Source: JAAYAY01 sp964429355
GTDB taxonomy: Bacteria; Planctomycetota; Planctomycetia; Pirellulales; Thermoguttaceae
Reading direction: 5' to 3'
DNA: 20,943 nucleotides
NCBI GenBank assembly: GCA_964429355.1
Contig: CAYSCH010000138.1
Location: 1 to 20,943 of the forward strand
Part shown: positions 1-6,671 of the stretch, one piece after another
Layout of the letters: every line of letters begins with the position of its first letter
How positions within the stretch are numbered: the first letter of the stretch is position 1
Translations under genes and position numbers: made by a program
Notes under the pieces: generated by a model
Told to the model about the DNA's origin: nothing
The model's input: only the letters and a program-made list of their open reading frames with translations
Database searches by the model: none

Positions 1-1559
1 ATCTTCGATTTTCGCAAGCGCCGCAATTCATCGGACTGGGCACCATAGGTTTGCGTGGCGGTCTCGACCGCCTTGTTCATGATCTCGGTAACCTGGTTGA
101 GAGTGGCCAGGTCGATCCACTTCGCCGAGTTCATGCCAAAGCAGCCTAGGTAGATCTTCTCCTTTTCAGCCTGGGCGATGAGCACATCCCAGTACTGGTG
201 GAGGAGCGGGGCGACCTCTTCGCCGTAATAGCCGCGCAGGAATTCGTCGATGAGTTTCTCGGCGTCGAGATCCGGCTCCCACATCACCCGCATCAACAGC
301 CAGTTCTTCAGTTCGCAGAAGTCGTCGCCTTCCCCTTCCTCGAACAGGCCGATGGCCCCGTGCTTGACGAAGTAGCGGACGTTCGGCGCGAGTACTCGCA
401 GATTGGGGTGGGGACCGAGGTAGTCGTTGTAGTTGGTCGTGTAGTCCCAGACGAACAGGTACTTGGCCAGTTTGCTCCAGCCTTCCATATCCAGGGCGAA
501 CTCCGCGTTCTGCTCGCCATCGAGCGGTTGGATATAGGAACACTCGATCGTGCAGAGTCGAATCAGAACGTTGTCGCGTGGCTTGATCGTTTTCGGCGGC
601 TTGCGGGTGTACTGATACGCCAGGGATTCCACCAGGACATCTGGAAACTCCTTCTCCACCGCCTCCGCCACCCGGTTGAGCATCAGTACGAGTGTTCCCG
701 AGTGGCTCTCCTCGGCGTCGTCGATCGCTTTGCACTTGGCGCAGGTGCAGAACCCGTACCAGTCGTTCTGCGAAACGTCGATCATCTTCGCCCCAGGATT
801 CTGCCGCAGCGTCTCCAGCACGTTCTTGATCAGCTCCGCCGTCATTTCCTCGTTCGTCAGGCAGAGCTGCCCCCCCTCGTGCGTTCGTTTGCCCTCGAGC
901 TCCGAGTACCAGTCGGGATGGGCTTCGAAGTATTTCTCCGGCGGGAGATACTTGTAGAACGAATGAACGAAGTTGATGATCCGGACCGCGCCGCCATATT
1001 CCTCGGTGAGGGACCCGTTTCCTTTCATCCGGGCGGAAAAAACGGTCGGCTGGGCCATTCGGTGGTACATCTCCCGCGAGATCATCTGCGGCGCGTACGA
1101 AATATTCAAATCGTCCGCGACAACAAGCGTCGGCTTCTTCGGTAGGAACGTGTCTTCGGGCGCCCACCAGCGAACGCCGACCACGTCCTGCAGAAACGAA
1201 TACACCGCGTACAGGCAGCCTCGCTTCTCATGCCCGGCCAGAATCAGGCTTCCGCCATCCATCCGGATCAGAATCTCGTCGAACTTGTAGTCTTTCTTTG
1301 GGGCCCTGGCCGTGTTGCCCACGAAAATCAACGCCTTTCCATCGGCGGGCACCTCCTTTTCGGCAATCGTCGGGAAATCGGCACCGGTCACGAGTTTCAA
1401 ATGCTCCGACAGTTCCCTCGCGGCAGTCTGTTCCACCGCCGTCGGTTCGTCCGGCAGAACGATTTTCCAGCCCGCCGCGCCGTCCCTGGCCAGTTCCGCG
1501 GAATACAAGTACGTCTGCAGAAACAGCAGACAGAACAATCCAAGCAGAGTTCTTTTCAT
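1..1559 (-). CDS. DUF4838 domain protein, secreted, 3' end cut by window edge
   Basis: The frame is open from an ATG at 1559 down to the first base of the window, giving about 519 codons with no stop seen, so the C-terminus is missing. The first 20 residues (MKRTLLGLFCLLFLQTYLYS) are a signal peptide, so the product is probably exported. Residues about 35-65 (EQTAARELSEHLKLVTGADFP) resemble the small alpha/beta domain that precedes the barrel in GH20 and GH67 enzymes. The central part looks like the DUF4838 barrel, with NDWYGFCTCAKC at 265-276, giving a C271-x-C273-x-x-C276 cluster. DUF4838 has no established activity that I know of; the domain layout and the neighbouring glycosidases suggest carbohydrate processing, which is inference. 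The start is preceded only by GAGAAAAGCC, a weak ribosome site, but no better in-frame start fits the signal peptide. It is transcribed away from the GH123-like gene. Confidence 0.85.
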   Translation of the reverse strand, partial: MKRTLLGLFCLLFLQTYLYSAELARDGAAGWKIVLPDEPTAVEQTAARELSEHLKLVTGADFPTIAEKEVPADGKALIFVGNTARAPKKDYKFDEILIRMDGGSLILAGHEKRGCLYAVYSFLQDVVGVRWWAPEDTFLPKKPTLVVADDLNISYAPQMISREMYHRMAQPTVFSARMKGNGSLTEEYGGAVRIINFVHSFYKYLPPEKYFEAHPDWYSELEGKRTHEGGQLCLTNEEMTAELIKNVLETLRQNPGAKMIDVSQNDWYGFCTCAKCKAIDDAEESHSGTLVLMLNRVAEAVEKEFPDVLVESLAYQYTRKPPKTIKPRDNVLIRLCTIECSYIQPLDGEQNAEFALDMEGWSKLAKYLFVWDYTTNYNDYLGPHPNLRVLAPNVRYFVKHGAIGLFEEGEGDDFCELKNWLLMRVMWEPDLDAEKLIDEFLRGYYGEEVAPLLHQYWDVLIAQAEKEKIYLGCFGMNSAKWIDLATLNQVTEIMNKAVETATQTYGAQSDELRRLRKSK

Positions 1560-1772
1560 GGCTTTTCTCGATCGTTGCGGGTGGTGTATTGCGAGAAGTG
1601 ATTCCTACGATACAGCACACCATACAGCCCGGCCGTTGCGTTCGCAAGCAAACAGGAGCGGTTACGTCTGCCCGGACTAGGTGGGTGGTCAGATTCCTGC
1701 TATCGGGGCTGTCGGTTGCCCAACCGAGGGTGTAAGCTATCGTGCATCGGGCCAGATTGACTGCACGACCGG

Positions 1773-1782
1773 NNNNNNNNNN
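1773..1782. other. Assembly gap (ten Ns)
   Basis: Ten consecutive N bases are written in the sequence. A fixed short N run is typical of a scaffold join, so the true distance between the flanks is uncertain and sequence may be missing. Confidence 0.98.
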
Positions 1783-1808
1783 CATCCGTGATGTTGTCCA
1801 ACTATCGC

Positions 1809-1813
1809 AGGAG
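1809..1813 (+). promoter_or_regulatory. Ribosome binding site of the GH123-like gene
   Basis: AGGAG lies 8 bases before the ATG at 1822 and supports that start. It is on the right side of the assembly gap, so it is unaffected by it. Confidence 0.7.
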
Positions 1814-1821
1814 CTGCTCTC

Positions 1822-3519
1822 ATGAAACCTACGAGAACGTATTGCGCGATCATTTCCATGGTTGCCGGCGCATGCCTCTGGGCCTTGCCACCGGTGCACG
1901 GGGAAGAGGCCGGTTTGACCGTCTGGCCGGTCGATCCGCTGGTCAAGGTGTTCCGCGACGCAGCTCCGGTCACCTCCGGCACGGCCCTTGCCGAGGTGGC
2001 ACGAGGGGAACATGCGACCTTTCAGTTGGTCGTCCAGTCTGCCAGTGCGGTTGAGGCCTTGCGGGCCGAGGTGGGCCCCCTGGTGTCGGAGGCCGATCCA
2101 CAGGCCACGCTGGAGGGAGCCCTGGTGAGGTTCGTCGGCTATGTGCCGGTCGATCGACCCATTCAGCAGCCGCCTGCGGATCAGCTCCGCAAGCCGCCGG
2201 CCGATTTTCCTGATCCGCTTCTGGAACAGGAGACGATCGATGTGGCGGCCGGGCAAGCTCAGCCGGTCTGGATCACCCTGGCCGTGCCGGCTGCCACGGA
2301 ACCTGGCGTGTACCGCGGATCGGTCCTTCTCACGGGCAAGGTGGACGGTGAGGAGAAGTCGGCCACGCTGCCCGTGGAGATCCGCGTGTTCGGCGTCACC
2401 GTGGGCAAAACTCGCCTCTGGGTCACCAACTGGTTCGCCATGCAGTGGCAGCATATGACGATCGCCCCAAAGCCCGATTCGCCCGAGTACTGGACATTGC
2501 TCCGGCGTTACGCCCGCAACATGGCCGATTACCGGCAGAATGTGGCGCTGATCTCGCCGCTGGCGCTGGCCGAGTTCAAGTCCAAGCCCGACGGTACCCT
2601 GGAGATCGACTTTTCAAGATTCGATCGCTGGGTGGACATCTTCATCGAGGAGGGCGTTGTCGGCCTGATCGAGGGTGGACACCTCGGAGGGCGGGTGGGA
2701 GACTGGAACTCAGCCTTCGTGGTTCAGATTCGCGAGGTCAACGGCGATGCGGTGAGCGGCAAATCGGTCGATCCCGCCAGCGCCGAGGCGGACCGGTTCT
2801 ACGCCCAGTTCTTTCCGGAGCTCGTCAACCACCTGCGCGAGAAGGGTTGGCTGAGCCAGTACGTGCAGCACCTGGCTGACGAGCCGATCCAGGAGAACAT
2901 TGGGAGCTATCAAGCCATCGCGGCGCTCGTGCGCAAGTACGCCCCCGAACTGCGTACGATCGATGCACTCCACACCAAGGAGCTGGCCGGGGCCGTCGAC
3001 GTGTGGGTGCCGCAGTTGAACTACTTCCACCGCGACTTCCCCTACTACCAGCAGCGCCAGCAGGCGGGGGACGAGGTGTGGTTTTACACCTGTGTATTTC
3101 CACAGGGTGAATATGCCAATCGCTTCATCGAGCAGCCGCTCCTGAAAACACGGCTCCTGCACTGGCTCAACTACCGCTACGGCGCAACCGGTTACCTGCA
3201 CTGGGGATACAACCACTGGCGGCAGGAGGATCCCTTCACCCATTCGACTCCCGCGCACGGCGGCCCACCCTACCTGCCGGCGGGAGACTCGTGGATCGTG
3301 TATCCCGGTGCCGACGGCCCGCTGGCCTCGATCCGCTTCGAGGCGATGCGCGACGGAATCGTGGACCACGAGTTGCTGAGCATGCTGGGCGAGCGCAATG
3401 CGGACGCGGCCCGGCGCTTGGCCGCCCAGCACATCTTGGATTTTGACCGATACGATGGCAACCTGGAGCATTTCCGTGCGACCCGCCGCGAACTGCTCTC
3501 CCTGTTGAGCCAACCGTGA
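1822..3519 (+). CDS. GH123-type (DUF4091) glycoside hydrolase, secreted
   Basis: The 565-residue product begins with a signal peptide (MKPTRTYCAIISMVAGACLWALPPVHG), cleavage likely near residue 27. Residues about 30-190 look like an N-terminal beta-sandwich. The rest fits the GH123 catalytic barrel, formerly DUF4091, including the C-terminal stretch near residue 503 (SIRFEAMRDGIVDHELL) typical of this family. GH123 enzymes studied so far are beta-N-acetylgalactosaminidases that use substrate-assisted catalysis with an adjacent Asp-Glu pair; here the pair is D353-E354 in HLADEP. The family assignment is good, but many DUF4091 proteins are uncharacterised, so the substrate is not established. 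The ATG at 1822 has an AGGAG site. The next gene on the same strand starts 97 bases downstream, so co-transcription is plausible. Confidence 0.85.
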   Translation: MKPTRTYCAIISMVAGACLWALPPVHGEEAGLTVWPVDPLVKVFRDAAPVTSGTALAEVARGEHATFQLVVQSASAVEALRAEVGPLVSEADPQATLEGALVRFVGYVPVDRPIQQPPADQLRKPPADFPDPLLEQETIDVAAGQAQPVWITLAVPAATEPGVYRGSVLLTGKVDGEEKSATLPVEIRVFGVTVGKTRLWVTNWFAMQWQHMTIAPKPDSPEYWTLLRRYARNMADYRQNVALISPLALAEFKSKPDGTLEIDFSRFDRWVDIFIEEGVVGLIEGGHLGGRVGDWNSAFVVQIREVNGDAVSGKSVDPASAEADRFYAQFFPELVNHLREKGWLSQYVQHLADEPIQENIGSYQAIAALVRKYAPELRTIDALHTKELAGAVDVWVPQLNYFHRDFPYYQQRQQAGDEVWFYTCVFPQGEYANRFIEQPLLKTRLLHWLNYRYGATGYLHWGYNHWRQEDPFTHSTPAHGGPPYLPAGDSWIVYPGADGPLASIRFEAMRDGIVDHELLSMLGERNADAARRLAAQHILDFDRYDGNLEHFRATRRELLSLLSQP

Positions 3520-3616
3520 CGAGCGCCCTTCGGCCGGTTCCGGCTGGGGCGGGTCGCCCTGGCGCTCCATCCATGCGAAGATCCGTAGAACCTTGCCGAG
3601 AAAGCTCGGGTGGACG

Positions 3617-5626
3617 ATGAACCGTTTTCTGCTGTCAAACACGGCCCGCCGCGTGGCAATGATTATGGCTATCGCCGCGATTGCCGCGGGACAGGCCTTC
3701 ACGGGTTGGAAGGCTGCGATCGCAGTCGACGCACTGGCCGAGTTCCGGGACCCGCCGCGCGAGTTCTCCGTCATGCCGTTCTGGTTTTGGAACGACGACT
3801 TGAACGACGAGGAGATCGTCCGCCAGATTGCCGACTTTGAAGCTCACGGCGTCTACGGTTTCGTGATCCATCCGCGGATCGGTCTGCCACGCGATATCGG
3901 TTGGCTCTCGCCGCGGATGCTCCACGCCATGCACGTGGCCGTCGATGAGGCGGTCCGCCGCAAGATGTACGTGATTCTCTACGATGAAGGCATGTACCCG
4001 TCCGGTTCGTCGGCTGGGCAGGTCGTGGCACGGAATCCGAGCCACGCGGCGCGCGGACTGGCGAAGATCGATCTCGAGCCGGGCGAGAATCCCAGGCTGG
4101 AAGACGGTTGGAAGCTCGTGGTCACGCTCGATCGCCCCAACGGGCGGCGCATGGCGGTGGTCGAGCGGCCCACCGGCGGCGTGATTCGCGGCCTTCACTA
4201 CCTGGGAGAAGAGACCGGCAAGATCGAGGAAGAGCTGCCCCCCGCCGGCGACATTCTCAATCCCGCGGCCGTGTCGAGCTTCATCGAGTTGGTCTACGAT
4301 CGCTATGCCCAGGAGTTTGGCGAGCACTTCGGCAAGACGATCCTGGGCATCTTCACCGATGAACCATCGCCGACCGGCCGCGGCGGGCAGCGCGGCATCC
4401 AGGCCGGCAATGCGGCCCTGTTCGACCAGATCGGCGGCATCCTGGGTTACGACTTTAAACCGTTTCTTGCCGACCTTTGGTACGACGACGGCCCCGATGC
4501 GGCGCAACATCGCGCCGACTATCACCGCGCCATCGCGATCTGCCTGGAGGAAAACTACTATCGACGGCTCAGCCAGTGGTGCCGGCAGCACGGTGTTGCA
4601 TTGACCGGCCATCCCGGCGGCTCGATGGACATCGGCGCCGAACGCTACTTCCAGATGCCCGGTCAGGATCTGGTGTGGCGGATGGTGGTGCCGGGTCCCA
4701 AGGCCCTGGAAGGGGCCGATTCGACCACCGCGAAGTGCGCCTCCAGCGCCATGGTCCATCTCGGCCGCCGCCGCAACGCCAACGAGTTGTACGGCGCCTA
4801 TGGGCACGAGCTCACGTACGATGAAATGGAGTGGCTGGCCAGTTGGTGCCTTGTTCGCGGGCACAATCTGCTTTACCCCCACGCGTTCTACTATTCGATG
4901 CGAGGCCCCCGAAAAGACGAGCGTCCGCCCGACGTGGGGCCGAACGCCGCCTGGTGGGACCGTTACCAGCCCTATGCCGACTATTGCCGCCGCTTGAGTT
5001 GGCTCAACACGGATTCGCAGCACGTTTGCGAAGTGGCGATCCTTGCAGAGCCCGCCCGGCTACCCGACCTTTCGGCCAAGACCTGCTATCAGCACCAGCG
5101 CGACTTCAACTACTTGGAGATCCGGCACCTCGGCGAGGATGCGCAGGTCGAGCCCGACGGCGTGCATCTGGCAGGAATGTGTTATCGAGCCGTGATCCTC
5201 GACGGAGCGTTGCACGTGCCGGCCGGCGCCATGCCCGCCCTGCAGAAGCTGGCCGCAAATGAGCGGCTGATCCTTCTGGGCAGTTCGCCTTATGTGGCCC
5301 AATTGAAGGGTGCCCGGATCCTGGCGACCGCCGAGGAACTGCCCGCCGCGATCGACGCCCTTGTCAGGCCCGACCTGGGCTTGGCGCCGGCGTCCGAGAG
5401 TATTCGCTACCGCCACGTGGTCAAGGAAGGACGCCACTTCTACATCCTTTTCAATGAAGAGGAGTCGCCGGTTACGGCCAGGATCGACCTTTCGGTCCGC
5501 GGCAGCCGCCAATGGCTCGATCCGTTCACCGCCGCGGCAACACCTTCGCTCGCCGCGGAAACCGTCGTCTTCGAGCCCCACCAGTTGAAGGTGCTTACGG
5601 TAGCGACGTCCAGTCCCAGTGAATGA
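3617..5626 (+). CDS. GH106-like glycosyl hydrolase (alpha-L-rhamnosidase-related), exported
   Basis: The product is 669 residues from the ATG at 3617. An in-frame TTG at 3593 would add eight residues, but it has no better ribosome site and would move the hydrophobic export segment (residues about 13-30) away from the N-terminus. Residues 43-59 (FRDPPREF...PFWFWN), the nearby VYGFVIHPR, and LYDEGMYPSG with D123-E124 follow the opening pattern of GH106 and related barrels. FTDEPSPTGRGG holds a second acidic pair, D248-E249. GH106 members cleave alpha-L-rhamnosides, but many related proteins are uncharacterised and this one is shorter than typical GH106 enzymes of about 1000 residues, so the substrate is open. 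Residues after about 600 look like a terminal beta-sandwich. The gene follows the GH123-like gene with a short gap. Confidence 0.75.
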   Translation: MNRFLLSNTARRVAMIMAIAAIAAGQAFTGWKAAIAVDALAEFRDPPREFSVMPFWFWNDDLNDEEIVRQIADFEAHGVYGFVIHPRIGLPRDIGWLSPRMLHAMHVAVDEAVRRKMYVILYDEGMYPSGSSAGQVVARNPSHAARGLAKIDLEPGENPRLEDGWKLVVTLDRPNGRRMAVVERPTGGVIRGLHYLGEETGKIEEELPPAGDILNPAAVSSFIELVYDRYAQEFGEHFGKTILGIFTDEPSPTGRGGQRGIQAGNAALFDQIGGILGYDFKPFLADLWYDDGPDAAQHRADYHRAIAICLEENYYRRLSQWCRQHGVALTGHPGGSMDIGAERYFQMPGQDLVWRMVVPGPKALEGADSTTAKCASSAMVHLGRRRNANELYGAYGHELTYDEMEWLASWCLVRGHNLLYPHAFYYSMRGPRKDERPPDVGPNAAWWDRYQPYADYCRRLSWLNTDSQHVCEVAILAEPARLPDLSAKTCYQHQRDFNYLEIRHLGEDAQVEPDGVHLAGMCYRAVILDGALHVPAGAMPALQKLAANERLILLGSSPYVAQLKGARILATAEELPAAIDALVRPDLGLAPASESIRYRHVVKEGRHFYILFNEEESPVTARIDLSVRGSRQWLDPFTAAATPSLAAETVVFEPHQLKVLTVATSSPSE

Positions 5627-5813
5627 GTCTGTCATCCGGCGAGGATCGGCTCCCAGGTCGAGACGTCTGTTGAATATTCGTTGTGTTAACCAATGGCCAT
5701 GTGAACACCCTCCGTTGTGTTCGGGCTTTTTTGCCAACGGCTTGTCGCTCGGTCGCTCAGAAAAGTCCGCTGAGCGGAAGTTGAACGCATGGCACACCCG
5801 ATTGTGACTATGG

Positions 5814-5819
5814 AAGGAG
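5814..5819 (+). promoter_or_regulatory. Ribosome binding site selecting a GTG start
   Basis: AAGGAG stands 6 bases before the GTG at 5826. It is a strong site in a genome where most sites are weak, and it decides in favour of this non-ATG start. Confidence 0.75.
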
Positions 5820-5825
5820 CGTTAC

Positions 5826-6533
5826 GTGAAAGGTGAAATAAAGACGCCGTCGAGGATCCTCTTGGTGTCGTACCCCAAGATCGTCTTCTTGTATCCAACG
5901 ATTGTGGTATCGCTGGCAGCAGCGATCTACCTGAGTTTCGCCCGGCAGCCTCTGGATACCACCAACACCGCGGCGATTGTGATCGCGGTGATATTCCTCG
6001 GCGTGTGGGCCATGAACCTGGTTGTTTTGGCCGTCGACTTTCCCCGCACGAGTTCGCTGACCTTGGTTTTTCTCTTGGTCACGGTGGTCATGGGGATCGT
6101 GCTGTTGTCTGTGCTGAAGCCTGAGATTCTCCCGTACATTGCAGAAAAGCTCAGCGGATTCCACCCCTTGGCCAACGCAAGTTTCTATTGGACATTTTCA
6201 ATCAGCCTGGGGTTGATCACGTTGGGAGCAATTGTTGTGGCCCGGTTCGACTACTGGGAAGCCCGGTCAAACGAACTTCTGCACCACCAGGGGCTTTGGG
6301 GCAATGTAGACCGTTTCCCCTCCCCCGGGGTGCGAGTTGACAAGGAGATCACCGATGTCTTTGAGTATCTCCTGCTGAAATCCGGACGGCTTATCCTCCA
6401 CGTTAGCACCGAACGGCATGCCGTCGCCCTGGAAAACGTCCCCTTCATTACGCGGAAGGAAAAGGCCTTGACACAACTGTTAGGAACGCTCCAGGTTGCC
6501 GTCCGCTCGGACCATGCGGACACCACAGAATAG
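5826..6533 (+). CDS. Conserved-looking four-helix membrane protein of unknown function
   Basis: The 235-residue protein begins at a GTG with a good AAGGAG site. Hydrophobic segments at about residues 20-39, 48-69, 77-97 and 121-141 predict four membrane helices. A soluble C-terminal domain of about 90 residues follows, containing LLHHQGLWGNVDRFPSPG and DVFEYLLLKSGRLILHV. From memory, this arrangement and the DVFEYLLL..GRLILH pattern resemble a hypothetical family seen widely in planctomycetes; I know no function for it. It contains no transporter, kinase or protease motif that I recognise. It lies between two glycosidase genes on the same strand, 199 bases after one and 138 before the other, so it may be an unrelated insertion in the cluster rather than part of sugar metabolism. 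Confidence 0.8.
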   Translation: MKGEIKTPSRILLVSYPKIVFLYPTIVVSLAAAIYLSFARQPLDTTNTAAIVIAVIFLGVWAMNLVVLAVDFPRTSSLTLVFLLVTVVMGIVLLSVLKPEILPYIAEKLSGFHPLANASFYWTFSISLGLITLGAIVVARFDYWEARSNELLHHQGLWGNVDRFPSPGVRVDKEITDVFEYLLLKSGRLILHVSTERHAVALENVPFITRKEKALTQLLGTLQVAVRSDHADTTE

Positions 6534-6660
6534 CGGAGGAGCGCGATCATGCGCTGTCGGCAGCCGAGCTTTCCAGTGGCATTCCAACGGGAACTCCCTG
6601 ACACAGACTTCAGCAGCTCAAGACGCTGGGATGATACGCGTCCCAAAGTCCAACCCAAGT

Positions 6661-6665
6661 GGAGA
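6661..6665 (+). promoter_or_regulatory. Ribosome binding site fixing the alpha-galactosidase start
   Basis: GGAGA lies 6 bases before the ATG at 6672. It supports this start over the in-frame ATG at 6549, whose extra 41 residues are charged and would bury the signal peptide. Confidence 0.7.
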
Positions 6666-6671
6666 CAAATC

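Larger units (their letters stand above)
1560..1821. promoter_or_regulatory. Divergent intergenic region between DUF4838 and GH123-like genes
   Basis: These 262 bases separate two genes that start in opposite directions, so promoters for both should lie here. No convincing -35/-10 pair or operator palindrome was found. A run of ten Ns interrupts it, so any spacing-dependent signal cannot be trusted. No open frame in it looks like a gene. Confidence 0.4.

Noticed and set aside
5704..5732. AACAC...GTGTT stem followed by a short T-run in the gap after the GH106-like gene
   Set aside because: The stem is only five AT-rich pairs and the T-run begins several bases after it, so it is too weak to call a terminator.
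5766..5778. TCCGC-TGA-GCGGA palindrome before the membrane protein
   Set aside because: Five-base arms without a T-run in the relevant direction; could easily arise by chance.
6549..6671. Extended start for the alpha-galactosidase
   Set aside because: It adds 41 charged residues ahead of a clear signal peptide, and GGAGA supports the later ATG.
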